From Heloderma charlesbogerti (Eukaryota; Chordata; Lepidosauria; Squamata; Helodermatidae): a DNA stretch of 64,000 nucleotides. Shown piece by piece: positions 21,576 through 32,083 of the stretch. Numbering within the stretch: position 1 is the first letter of the stretch; each line of letters opens with the position of its first letter. The stretch spans positions 248,001 through 312,000 of the forward strand of contig JANEZZ010002660.1 in assembly GCA_026122225.1 (NCBI GenBank), written 5' to 3'. Below the pieces are notes generated by a model, which did no database searches, was not told where the DNA came from, and worked only from the letters and a program-made list of their open reading frames with translations. Position numbers and translations under genes: made by a program.

Positions 21576-22880
21576 CACGAAGCTGAAGGTGCATCAGATG
21601 GAGGCACCATTACCATGGTGTGCACTTTCATCCTGCTTCTCTGTCAAACACATGCCGAACACATTTGGCCAAAGATGACACTGGGAAAGGAAGATGCCAA
21701 TATGCACATCCCTGGAAATGACACTTCCATCACACAGCCTTCCACTCACTGAAACATCTCTAGCCAAAAAGTATCGGGTTTAGTATTAAAAATACTTTGG
21801 CTGCTGACACGGGTGGCAAGATTGTGATTTACAGAACAGTTGCTTAAAATAAAATGCGGGGGAGAATGGCAGAAGTGATCATCAGACTCTCGGTTCAACA
21901 GCTATCCTTCAGTCCCATCTGTGATTGCCCAGAATCACATCCTATGGTCTGTACTGTCCAGATATACTTAAACTCATTGAAAAATCTTGCTGTTAGCTTA
22001 AGGAGTCAGGAAAGCTTACCCCTGTCAAATTTAATGTAATAGTTTTACTGGTGCAATCAGAAAAACTCTGAGCAAAAGGGCTGAGTAGGGCTTTGCACCA
22101 ATATTTTGTTCCTGACATGTTTCAGGAGGTGACTTTTTATCAAGGGAAATACTTCACTTGCTTCTAAAACCTCCAAAAAAGCTATTGAGGACTTCCTCAC
22201 TTCTGAATCTGACTCACCCAAGAGAGATCTGCCCAAGAAAGATCTTGTGTGAGGTAGTCCCGAGTAGCTTTTTTTTAGGACGTTTTAGAAACAAGGGAGG
22301 CGTTTCCTTCGATAAACAGACACATCTCAAAATGTATCAGGAACAATATATTTGTGAAGTGGACTTTTTTGCCTTGGTTCTTGGCTTTACAGCTGTTTTT
22401 TAAATCCTTGTTGAGTAAGGCTTTGGCTGTCATTAGAGCTTGATGTTCTTGGTGAAGGAGCATTACAACATGCCATTACACTAGACATACCAGCCTGAGG
22501 TCCCTTTGGTTGCTGCACTGTGCCCCAGTCCCCTCATTGGTCTGCACCAGTCTTATGGTACAGCGTTCCAAAGGGATGGTGGGTAGGCCTTGGCTATGGG
22601 GAGGCTATCTGGATAATACACTGAGCAGATGATCCCATTGTACCATTTTGCTATTTTCCCTGTGAATCTGCATTATCAATGCCATTAACAAAAGCCTGTA
22701 AGCCCAATAATTAGGTGGTTAAGAAAAATTAAACAAGCACATGACCCATTCTACTTCAAATACTATGGATTGGAATCTATGGTGAGACCGCTCCCTGTCT
22801 GTCTGAGGAATGTATGCACTGAAAAAGCCTGCGCTCTTTATGTAGTCAAAATTGTATTCTAATTATTAACCAAAACATAA

Positions 22881-22886
22881 ATTAAA
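22881..22886 (+). terminator. Candidate poly(A) signal (ATTAAA)
   Basis: The common variant hexamer is followed 30-40 nt downstream by a GT-rich segment. It is the best-formed candidate 3' end for the gene that stops at 17470, but it is unproven. Confidence 0.3.
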
Positions 22887-23344
22887 AGGATTCTATATTT
22901 ATACAGTCTAAGCCTCCTTTGTGCTGTCTGTTCTATTTCGTGCCGCACCTCAAGCAGCAGAGTAGCAAGTCTCTTGTAAATGTATCCAACTCTGGCTTGA
23001 ATCAATTATCTCCAGTTAAAAAGCCTGGGGGATGTCCTCACGGGGGATTTGCTGCAAATTGGTAGCACTGTGAGGTCATTGGCCACGGCATCATCTGCCA
23101 CCAATCTGCAGCCACCCCAGAGATTTATGGTGGCAAACCCGGATTTTCTGAGACTACTTTTACTCCATTTGGTTTCTTTAATTCAGGTTCTCTGTGCTTC
23201 TGGTGCTGTGTGCCCCATCCTCCGCATTTACTTCGATATGATAGTCCTGCCCAGAGGTGTGTCTTTCGCCTGGCCGTGACCTCACGGAGCCTTTCCAGCT
23301 TTCAGAATCACCCTGCACTCCCATTTTGCCAGAAATTGCTCGGT

Positions 23345-23455
23345 GATTATGCACTTCTCTGATGTTTTCAGTACTTCTCCATTGTTGTGTTAAATCGCAT
23401 CTCCGATATTGTGTGAAGTCGCTTCTTTCATGTTATGTAAAGTCGCTTCTCTGAT
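23345..23455. repeat. Degenerate 21-27 bp tandem array
   Basis: Five consecutive units end in CTTCTCTGAT, CTTCTCCATTGTT, GCATCTCCGAT, GCTTCTTTCAT and GCTTCTCTGAT. The last three share TGTGAAGTCGCTTCT-like cores. It lies in a block (23030-23900) that may be a decayed DNA element. Confidence 0.7.
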
Positions 23456-23997
23456 CTGGTGGGGTCTCTGGAGCCTACCATTGCAAGTAGGGAGAAAGTG
23501 CCGAGAGAAGGAGAAAGGGGGTGGGAGTGGGGTGGGGGGGTGGAAGCAATAACTCCATGACAGTTTACTGGAATGGGGTGAAATTGGGCAGGGGGGGGGA
23601 GGTGCTCACATAGGGAGCCTTCAAATTCTGCACTGGCGAATCGGGGATTTTTGCTTCTTTGTGCAAAAGTGGGAGGAGTCTGGACAGGGGTGGGGAACGA
23701 GCCTCTCTCATTGGTTTAGCAGCCCATGCCAGGTTGATGACGTATTGTTCTACTCCCCCCACCTAACCTGGAAGTATGTTCCTTTGAAGCACTGAGACCC
23801 GTGAAAACCGGATTTTAAAGGTATGGTACACTCGGCTTTTCTTGCTTCGTGTGTTCCTGACGGACCAAAGCCGATTCCATGAAAATCCAGATAATACTCC
23901 AACACGCTTCTCATTCCGTCATCGTGAAGCTCCTGCCCTCCTGCCAGGTGGCAGGTGATGGGAAAGACACACCCCGCCTCTGCCTGAGAAGACTTGG

Positions 23998-24060
23998 GCA
24001 CAGACAATGCTAGGCTAGGTGGACAAATAGCCTGCCCTGGCATAAGGCAGCTTCCAAGGA
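23998..24060 (+). mobile_element. tRNA-SINE 3' end fragment
   Basis: TGCTAGGCTAGGTGGACAAA and GGCATAAGGCAGCTTCC match the tail of the SINE at 10628-10800. Confidence 0.55.
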
Positions 24061-24175
24061 AGAAAGGTACAAAACCAAGGCATGCAGAAGCCTTCGCAAC
24101 ATCCTTAAGGCAACATTTCCCTAACACAAGCTCCAAATCTAGCCCAAGCGTTAGCCTTTGAAAAAACATATTGGA

Positions 24176-24360
24176 ATTGGGGATAAATATAAATAAATAA
24201 ATAAATAAATAAATAAATACAATTGTGGTTTTAATGTTCTATATATTTTAAATTGTTTTATTGTGTGTTGTTTGGTTTTAATTTTTGTGAACCGCCCAGA
24301 GAGCTTCGGCTATTGGGTTCTATAGGAATGGAATGGAATGGAATGGAATGGAATTAATGA
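24176..24360 (+). mobile_element. L2-type LINE 3' end with microsatellite tail
   Basis: GTGAACCGCCCAGAGAGCTT and CGGCTATTGGGTTCTATAGG match the 3' terminus at 53800-53850 of the longer L2 copy. It ends in GGAAT repeats (24325-24354) and is preceded by an AAAT microsatellite (24183-24219). Confidence 0.8.
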
Positions 24361-25156
24361 ACTGGGGACACAACACAGCTTTGTAGAGCTATCGATTTCA
24401 GTCCAAAAAAGAAGTCTAAAGGAAGAGGGAGAAAAGAAGAAAGGGGGGCAGGGGGGGAGAGTACAAGGACGTTTGAAATTGAAGGGAAAGGGAATCAAAG
24501 GCAGCCTCTCAAGAGGGCCTCTGGTGCAACCAGCAGGGCAAGAGTTCCATCAATGGCAGAAGCCTCAAAGTGGTCGTTGACTGAGCAGCCATAGGAAGCC
24601 CAGCAGGGAACCTTCAGCATGAGATCTGGCAACTTTCTCCCGGCGAGAGGGAGTCCACATGCAGGGCCGTTGCTCAGCGTGAGCATGTGTCCATTTTCCC
24701 CATAGTGAAATCCCGCCAACAACACAGGGCTAAACCCAAACTGATACTTTCAATGTTTCAATGGGAACATTGCAGTCTTAAGTTTTCTAACCGGACAAGG
24801 AGTCTGTTTCCAAAGGTGTTTTTTAAATACACAAGAAAGATGGGTTCAGGGCTCATCAGTAGAATGCAGTTGTGCTCAACCAGTGTGTGAGGGCACGTGA
24901 GCTTGCTGCAAGAGGGACTGAAGTGTGTCCTGAGAAATTCAGCCACCATATTGGATGCATCCTCCACTCTAAGGTCAGGGAGGCACTTATAGGAATGAGG
25001 ACAAGGCAGCCCATGCTAAAGCTGATGGGCACAGGGCAATCCCACAAGTATCACTAGCATCCAGAGAGCACACTCCCATCCTCCCTGAGCCCTGACAGAC
25101 TCGACAAAGAGGAGGGCAAGGGACAGAAGAGGAGGTTAGAATATGATTTTGTAACA

Positions 25157-25345
25157 GCATAGAATCATAGCATTTTAGAGTTGAAAGGCGCCTTGGGGGT
25201 CATCTAGTCCAACCTCTGCTCAAGGCAAATCTGCAGCTAGAGCATCCCTGACCAATGGCCATCCAGCCGCTGCTTAAATACCTCCAGTGAAGAAGAGCCC
25301 ACCACCTCCCAAGGCGCTCTGTTCCATTGTTCAACAGCTGTTGGT
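25157..25345 (-). mobile_element. CR1-type LINE 3'-end fragment
   Basis: CATAGAATCATAGCATTTTA, GTCATCTAGTCCAACCTCTG and CTGCTTAAATACCTCCAGTG are the reverse complement of the CR1 3' terminus and the end of ORF2. It is more diverged than the copy at 8083. Confidence 0.75.
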
Positions 25346-25974
25346 TACTCTTAGGGGGTTTCGCCTGAGCTGTAGCCAAGCTCTGCTTCCCAGGAGTTTC
25401 CACCCATGGGTTCTACTCTTGCTGCACTGAAGATGAAAAGCAGAGCCACCTTATATCAGGGGCACATCTGAACTGAACCATCCTCCCAGCACCGGGATGC
25501 AGTGCGACCATCTTCCCTCTGTTCTAAGGGGGAAGAGGCCAAATCTGCCCCCACGCAAGCAGCAGATGAGCGGCGTCCTTAACATGAGTTGCTTCCACGC
25601 TGTTTTCTCCAGAAGAAATATCGCTCATGTTGAACCTTTCCCTGTCTTTTCAAAGACCCAGTCAGCAGTGGTTATTACAACCTTAAACTCAATTGTAGAG
25701 CCAGCATAGATTGACAAGGCACTGCTGAGGTGCGTTCATTTTATGTTATTTACCACAGCTGTGCAATTGCAATAAAAAGAATAAAATAAAATAATGAACA
25801 AGCAAACAGGACGGGTGGGGACTGTTCAAGCTGCATTTAGGAAACAATTCGTTAAACAATTAGTTTGCAGGGGGAACTTGGTTGAATGGGACCTCCTTCT
25901 GAGTAAGGAAGGATCGTGCTCATGGGGTGGGGCATTGCTGGGTGTTATGGGGAATATAGGAAGTGTCTTGTAGA

Positions 25975-26345
25975 ACAGGGATGGGCAGAAGGTTGCTTGG
26001 GATCTATTGGTAGATCTCCAGGTGATCTTCAGTCAGTCGGCAAGAGGTGTTTTTTTTACTCCCAATTGTTTAACAATAGCAGCAACAAGGTGAGTTTTCC
26101 CACCTAGATCAGGCTGCTGAAATGAAAAAAGCTGAGGGGAACTAGGAGGGGAACTTTCGTCTGAAAGAGTGATGAGCTTGTTTCAGTCCTGGGCCTGAAA
26201 ACAAAACCCTAGGCTCAGTGGCACCCTGCTCTTTAATTCTAAGTGTAGAATTACAACTGGCTCTGGTGGGTGGACCTTCGGGGATCTAGAAAACATCAAG
26301 GTAGATCCCACAAGCCTGAGGTCTGCTTACCAATATTTTAATTCC
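25975..26345 (+). repeat. Unclassified dispersed repeat, copy 2 (uninterrupted)
   Basis: GGATCTATTGGTAGATCTCC, CTCCCAATTGTTTAACAATA, GAAAACAAAACCC, TGGCACCCTGCTCTTTAA and AGGTAGATCCCACAAGCC parallel the copy at 6565-7020. No coding frame and no obvious terminal repeats. Confidence 0.6.
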
Positions 26346-26883
26346 ACTTCCAGGCAATTGTGGAAGAGCTGTGCCACAGGAGCACTAAAAGGCCCTAGCA
26401 TGGAAGCAACTGAGATCCCAATCAGTATTCAGTTGCTGGGACAAAGATAGAAGGAGATGGTTCATCTAGCCCAGTACTGACTTGCTCTTGGGTAAGTGTG
26501 CATAAGCCTACAGGGTAGGACTTTTGTTCCGTCTAAATATGCATCGGTTTGCATCCTTAGTCATTCTTAGAGGAAACCCATTGAAATCAATGGGACAAGT
26601 TAGTAATGACTAACCTAAGTCCCAGTGATTTAAATGACTCTATTCTAAGTGTGACTACAGCTGGATCCAACCCATAATGTCCCCTGTCCAATCCCTGACT
26701 TCTTGAATTGAAATATCTTGGGTAAAACTATTTTGGAAAATACCATGAGATCTTGGGGGACAAGAAAAAATACCGTTGAGTGCACAAGGACTTACTTCTG
26801 AGTAGACACACGTAGGATTGCACTGTAACTCTGGATCCAACCCTATATAGCGGAGGCAAGTGCTCTGGCCCCCTCAACCATTT

Positions 26884-27274
26884 AGGGCACAATCCTATCG
26901 GGATAGGCGGCCACCTCCAAACTCAGAGGCGAAGGCCTATCCAATGCAGGGGAGGAGTAGCGCGGAGGGGATCTTCCCCTCCATGCTTCAGCCGCCCTGC
27001 ATTCGTGGCTAGACAGCCAATTTCGGCTGTCTAGCTGCAGGAAGTTGGAGGGGGAGTGTGACGCTGGGCATCACATAGGAAGTGTTGGAAAGGCACGTCC
27101 GCCCTCCCCACCCCGCCCCAGCCCCATTTTCACTGCTCCACACTCCTTTTACGAGCGTGGGGCCATTCCGCGTTGCCAAAGAGGCAGCACTGGAGGGGTG
27201 GAGGTCGGTACTCAGGGAACAAACCTATCCTATGGCTGTCTAGCTGCTGACTAGCAGCCATAGGATTGTGTCCT
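26884..27274. mobile_element. Larger DNA element with CAATCCTAT ends
   Basis: Starts GGGCACAATCCTAT and ends ATAGGATTGTGTCC, flanked by TTA on both sides. The 390-bp interior is GC-rich, non-coding and contains local hairpins (GCTAGACAGCC with GGCTGTCTAGC; ATGGCTGTCTAGC repeats). The terminal bases are the same as in the 110-130 bp MITEs, so it may be a longer member of the same group. The TTA duplication would fit a PIF/Harbinger-type insertion but is only 3 bp. Confidence 0.65.
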
Positions 27275-27635
27275 TAGAAGCTTGGATTTTCCCTGCTATC
27301 AGGTTGTTGTTTTTTCATGACAGAGGATCCATGTGCTTCCCAGTCTTGAGCTGGCTTCTGTGCAATGCTGATGCCTCATGATCTTGGAAAGAGGGGTGCT
27401 AAAACAGGTTAGTCAAGACAAGGACGGCCTCAAACACTTCCGGGATCCATTGGAAGACCTAGAGCATCTTTATGAAGCTGTCAGGTCATTGGGGCATCAA
27501 CCTCACCACAGTCTTTCCCAGCCCTGCCACCTCAACTCTGTAACTTGAGATGCTGACAGTCCAGCCCTAGGCACAGTTATTCAGAAGCAGGGCCTGCTCT
27601 GTTCAACGGAGCCTGCTTCCTGGTAGACCGGTATG

Positions 27636-27762
27636 GCACCCTTTCCCAACCGGGTGCCCTCCAGATGTTTTGGATGTCAGTTCCCACCAGCCTGAGCCAG
27701 CATGGCCAATAGGCAGGAATGCTGGGAGCTGTGGTCCAAAACACCAGTTGGAGAAGGTTGCT
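27636..27762. mobile_element. Palindromic MITE, CCTTCCCCAACC family
   Basis: CACCCTTTCCCAACCGGGTG and CCCTCCAGATGTTTTGGA at the left; GGGAGCTGTGGTCCAAAACA at the right. Confidence 0.75.
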
Positions 27763-27764
27763 GT

Positions 27765-27850
27765 GACAGACTGGGGATTGAATCTCATGCCTCCTGCATG
27801 CAAAGCACTTTCTGCTGTATGAATTGTGGCCCTCCATCCGGGCTGTCCAG
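27765..27850 (-). mobile_element. tRNA-SINE head fragment, reverse orientation
   Basis: GGGGATTGAATCTCATGCC and CATGCAAAGCACTTTCTGCT resemble the mirrored head of the SINE at 10628-10800, with B-box-like GGATTGAATC. Weakly preserved. Confidence 0.45.
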
Positions 27851-28541
27851 CTCATGGACAGCTAGAGTTACTTTTTGCCCCACCACTTCCAGCTGCTATC
27901 TGCTTCCACATGAAAACATGTGCAGAAACAATAATGATGATGGACCAATGGGGTAAAAATCATAGCCACAGAAGCAGTAGCAAGAAATGCTGGTGGTTGT
28001 CCACCAGCCTGCATTAAGACAGGCTTAGTCCTGTCCAGATAAGACGTTGGATCCAGATTTAGGTGGAAGCAGATTTTCTTGCCCTCGCCTTGCCACAGCA
28101 GCCTCTCCTGCTCCCTGAAAATGCTACACAGAGCATTGGGGGACCTTGAATGGGGTGGGCAATGGTGTAGTGGAGGCAGGGTTCGCAGGGATGCAGCCCC
28201 AGCACTTTTTCATTAGCAGGGACTCTGATGTCATTGGCCACCCCTTTCAGAATTCCCTGTTCCCTCTGAGCTTAGCTGCAATCCTCACTGTAGCTGTGGG
28301 GGGAATGAATTTTCCAAGCAATGCTATATTGTTCCATGTTGGAATGCAAAGTATTTGGGAGAACATGGTCTGGAATGGGCAATGAAGACCTATTTGCTAT
28401 ACCAAAGACGTGTTCCTGGTGGACATGAAAACTCCTAGAATGGGTTTGTTGATATGGATCGACACAGCTGCCGGAATTTTTTGGACTGCCCTTGGAGACT
28501 GTCACAATGAGCTCCTGCATTTCCAAATTTACCACTACACC

Positions 28542-28543
<2 letters not shown>

Positions 28544-28592
<49 letters not shown>
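28544..28592. repeat. GT microsatellite
   Basis: About 24 uninterrupted GT units, the longest dinucleotide repeat in the window. Confidence 0.97.
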
Positions 28593-28594
<2 letters not shown>

Positions 28595-29973
28595 TTCAAT
28601 CCAGCTGGGTGTGTGGACGTTTCTGTTGGAGGGGGAGGAGGAGATATAATGAAGGAGCTTAGGGAAGGCTAATGGGTAACGTTGGGGCGCTAAGGGAGTG
28701 TTCAAGGGGGCTGCTTAAATGGGAAGGGATCTGTCCATGAGGGCTGAGTTGAGAGGTGGAAGCTTCGAGTATCACATTTTGAAAACGTAAAATGTTTGTG
28801 TTTGAGTGAGTGAAAGAGATTTTAACAGCCCTGCATTTTTTCTCAGACGTCCAATGGGAATACCCCTGCCTTACTCTCAGCTGCACTGTTTTTGGATCCC
28901 AGTTGAAGGCGGCATATCTTGCAAGGTTGTACAATCTTAGAAGGGGGCGTGGCTGTGACTGTCATGGAGGGCCCCTGCACTTCTGAATTTGCCGCTACAC
29001 TACTGTGTGGGGTGAATGGAGAATCCCTAAAAATCATCAGGTGGAGGCAGAGAGAGTCCTTCCATCCACAGAAAGCAGATTCTGAATCTGACTTCAGATG
29101 TAGAAATCCACCGGGCATTTTGTGTGATGTTGTATATACATTAATTACCCTCATGCCTCTTTCCAACGGCACAAGGGAAAACATTCAAAGCCATCTGACA
29201 CTGAAATGGAAAACCACAAAGCCATTCAAGCATGTGCACGTGCATGCATGCGCACGCACGCACACAGGATACAAGTGACTCGATGTCCAGCCTTGGAAAC
29301 GTTAACCCAGCAGTCCTGACCCATAGCACTCTGACTTCTGGTCTTCCAAACCCCACCAGACGACCAGTGTTGGTATCTCTCGAACCAGCCAGAACTCTCT
29401 CCCTGACCTTCAGGGCCAAGGAGATGATCAGGACAAACGTCTTTTGACACATGGGTAACATTTTGACACAACATGTAGCCTATGGAAAAGCAAATTAACC
29501 TTTTGGGATTTGAAGAATTCATTCTGACAAAAGCTGCATTCCAGAATGAAGGTGCTGCCTTCAGCAGCCACCCCACCCCCAGAAAGGTGCTCTGTATTGA
29601 GCATCATAAGGATACCAGATCATATAAGCTGCCGCCACCACTCACCACACTGCTGTGACTGGGTTCGAAGGTAAATGTGCAGATTCCACCCTGCAAATGA
29701 CTTCAGATATTTCCCTCCATCCTGAAAACAGCCCTCCCCCAATCCACCCCTGTGAAAACTGCCCATTTTGCTAGTTTTCTACTGCCATATGAGTCAGAAT
29801 GCAAGAGAGTCTGCTCCTGGAAGTGTTCTGCAGAGCAATTAATAATAACAGTCCTTACAGATCTTTGCCTAGCAACAATGCTATGCATTCAATAAAAATA
29901 GACTACAAACGGACGACGTAAGGAGTAAGTCCCATTGAACTCAGTTGGAATTACCTTTGAGTAGAGATACTCA

Positions 29974-32072
29974 TTGAACAACGTAGGGAAAACCACTAAA
30001 CCATTCAGGTATGACCTCAATCATATCCCTTATGAATATACAGTGGAGGTGAGGAATAGATTTAAGGGATTAGACCTGATAGACAGAGTGCCTGAGGAAC
30101 TATGAACAGAGGTCCATAACATTGTTCAGGAGTCAGCAACTCAAAACATCCCAAAGAAAAAGAAATGCAAGAAAGCAAAGTGGCTGTCTGAGGAGGCTTT
30201 ACAAGCAGCTGAGGAAAGAAGGGAAGCGAAAAGCAAGGGAGAAAGGGGAAGATATATCCAACTGAATGCAGAGTTCCAGAGAATAGCAAGGAGAGACAAG
30301 AAGGCCTTCTTAAATGAACAATGCCAAGAAATCGAGGAAAACAATAGATTGGGAAAGACTAGAGATCTCTTCAAGAAAATTGGAGATATCAAGGAAACGT
30401 TTTGTGCAAAGATGAGCATGATAAAGGACAAAGAAGGCAGGGACCTAACAGAAGCAGATGAGATTAAGAAGAGGGGGAAAGAATACACAGAAGAACTATA
30501 CAGGAAAGATCTTAATGTCCCTGATAGCCATGATAGTGCGGTCACTGAACTTGAGCCGGACATCCTCGAGAGTGAAGTCAAGTGGGCCTTAGGAAGCATT
30601 AGTAACAACAAAGCTAGCGAAGATGACAGTATTCCAGCTGAGCTATTTAAAATCCTAAAAGATGATGCTGTTAAAGTGCAGCACTCAATATGCCAGCAAA
30701 TGTGGAACACTCAACAGTGGCCGCAAGACTGGAAAAGGTCAGTTTACATTCCAATTCCAAAGAAGGGCAACGCCAAAGAGTGTTCAAACTACTGCACAAT
30801 TGCGCTCATTTCACATGCCAGCAAGGTGATGCTCAAAATCCTACAAGCTAGGCTTCAGCAGCATGTGAACCAAGAACTACTGGAAGTACAAGTGGGGTTT
30901 CGAAGAGGCATAGGAACTAGTGATCAAATCGCCCACCTTCGCTGGATCATGGAGAAAGCAAGAGAATTCCAGAAAAATGTCTATTTCTGCTTCATTGACT
31001 ACGCTAAAGCCTTTGATTGTGTGGATCACAACAAACTGTGGCAAATTCTTAAAGAGATGGGAGTACCAGACCACCTTACTTGTCTCCTGAGAAACCTGTA
31101 TGAGGGTCAAGAAGCAACAGTAAGAACCGGACATGGAACAACCAATTGGTTCAAAATTGGGAAAGGAGTACGACAAGGCTGCATATTGTCGCCCTGGTTA
31201 TTTAACTTATATGCAGAGTACATCATGAGAAACGCCGGGCTGGATGAATCACAGGTCGGAATGAAGATTTCCAGGAGAATTATCAACAACCTCAGATATG
31301 CAGACGATACCACCCTAATGGCAGAAAGCGAAGAGGATCTCAAGAGCCTCTTGTTGAGGGTGAAAGAGGAGAGTGCAAAAGCTGGTTTGAAACTCAACAT
31401 TAAAAAAACTAAGTTCATGGCATCTGACTCCATCACTTCCTGGCATATAGAAGGGGAAGAAATGGAAGCAGTGACAGATTTTATTTTCTTGGGCTCCAAG
31501 ATCACCGCAGACAGTGACTGTAGCCATGAAATTAAAAGACGCTTGCTCTTTTAAGGAGGAAAGCTATGGCAAACCTAGACAGCATAGTAAGAAGCAGAGA
31601 CATCACCTTGCCGACAAAGGTCCGTCTAATCAAAGCTATGGTTTTCCCAGTAGCAACATATGGCTGTGAGAGCTGGACTATAAGGAAGGCTGAGCGCCGA
31701 AGAATTGATGCTTTCCAACTGTGGTGCTGGAGAAGACTCTTACGAGTCCCCTGGACTGCAAGGAGGTCAAATCAGTCCATCCTAAAGGAAATCAACCCTG
31801 ACTGCTCGTTGGAAGGACAGATACTGAAGCTGAAGCTTAAATATTTGGCCACCTAATGAGAAAAGTCACTGGAAAAGACCCTGATGCTAGGAAAGACTGA
31901 AGGCAAAAGGAGAAGGGGACGGCAGAGGATGAGATGGCTAGATAGCATCACCGATGCAATGAATATGAACTTGAGCACACTCCGGGAGAGAGAGCAGGAC
32001 AGGCAGGCCTGGCGTGCTATAGTCCATGGGGTCACGAAGAGTCAGACATGACTGAACGACTGAACAACAACA
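29974..32072 (+). mobile_element. BovB (RTE) LINE copy 1, with 11-bp TSD
   Basis: The 2.1-kb insertion is flanked by AGAGATACTCA at 29963-29973 and 32073-32083. It is 5'-truncated within the region between endonuclease and RT, covers the whole RT and C-terminal region, and ends in the typical GGGGTCACGAAGAGTC and GAACGACTGAACAACAA tail. The ORF is broken by TGA at 30103, a frameshift just before 31554 and another at about 31847. It inserted into a remnant of an AGTAAGTCCC-type MITE (29922-29967). BovB is the LINE known for transfer between squamates and ruminants. Confidence 0.96.
30349..31554 (+). pseudogene. BovB copy 1 reverse-transcriptase ORF fragment (401 aa)
   Basis: The longest open frame in the window. 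It holds the connector (MGKTRDLFKKIGD), RT motif A region (FCFIDYAKAFDCVDH), the GKGVRQGCILSPWLFNLYAEY segment and the catalytic YADD (codons at 31297-31308). The frame is also open upstream from 30106, so the start Met is arbitrary: a TGA at 30103 replaces the TGG present in copy 4 (about 44935-47228). It stops at RRLLF after a one-base gain. The C-terminal domain continues out of frame at 31566-31856 and is cut again. Not functional. Confidence 0.92.
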
Positions 32073-32083
32073 AGAGATACTCA

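Larger units (their letters stand above)
17471..22910 (+). other. Probable long 3' UTR
   Basis: After the stop codon the sequence stays largely unique and AT-rich. It contains AATAAA at 21848-21853 and ATTAAA at 22881-22886, the latter followed by a GT-rich tract (TTTGTGCTGTCTG, about 22918). MITEs at 20404-20488 and 21434-21575 and a CT repeat at 21109 lie inside. The end of the transcript is uncertain; another AATAAA cluster lies near 25770. Confidence 0.45.

Noticed and set aside
28410..28649. Open frame with a Val-Cys repeat
   Set aside because: It is the translation of the GT microsatellite.
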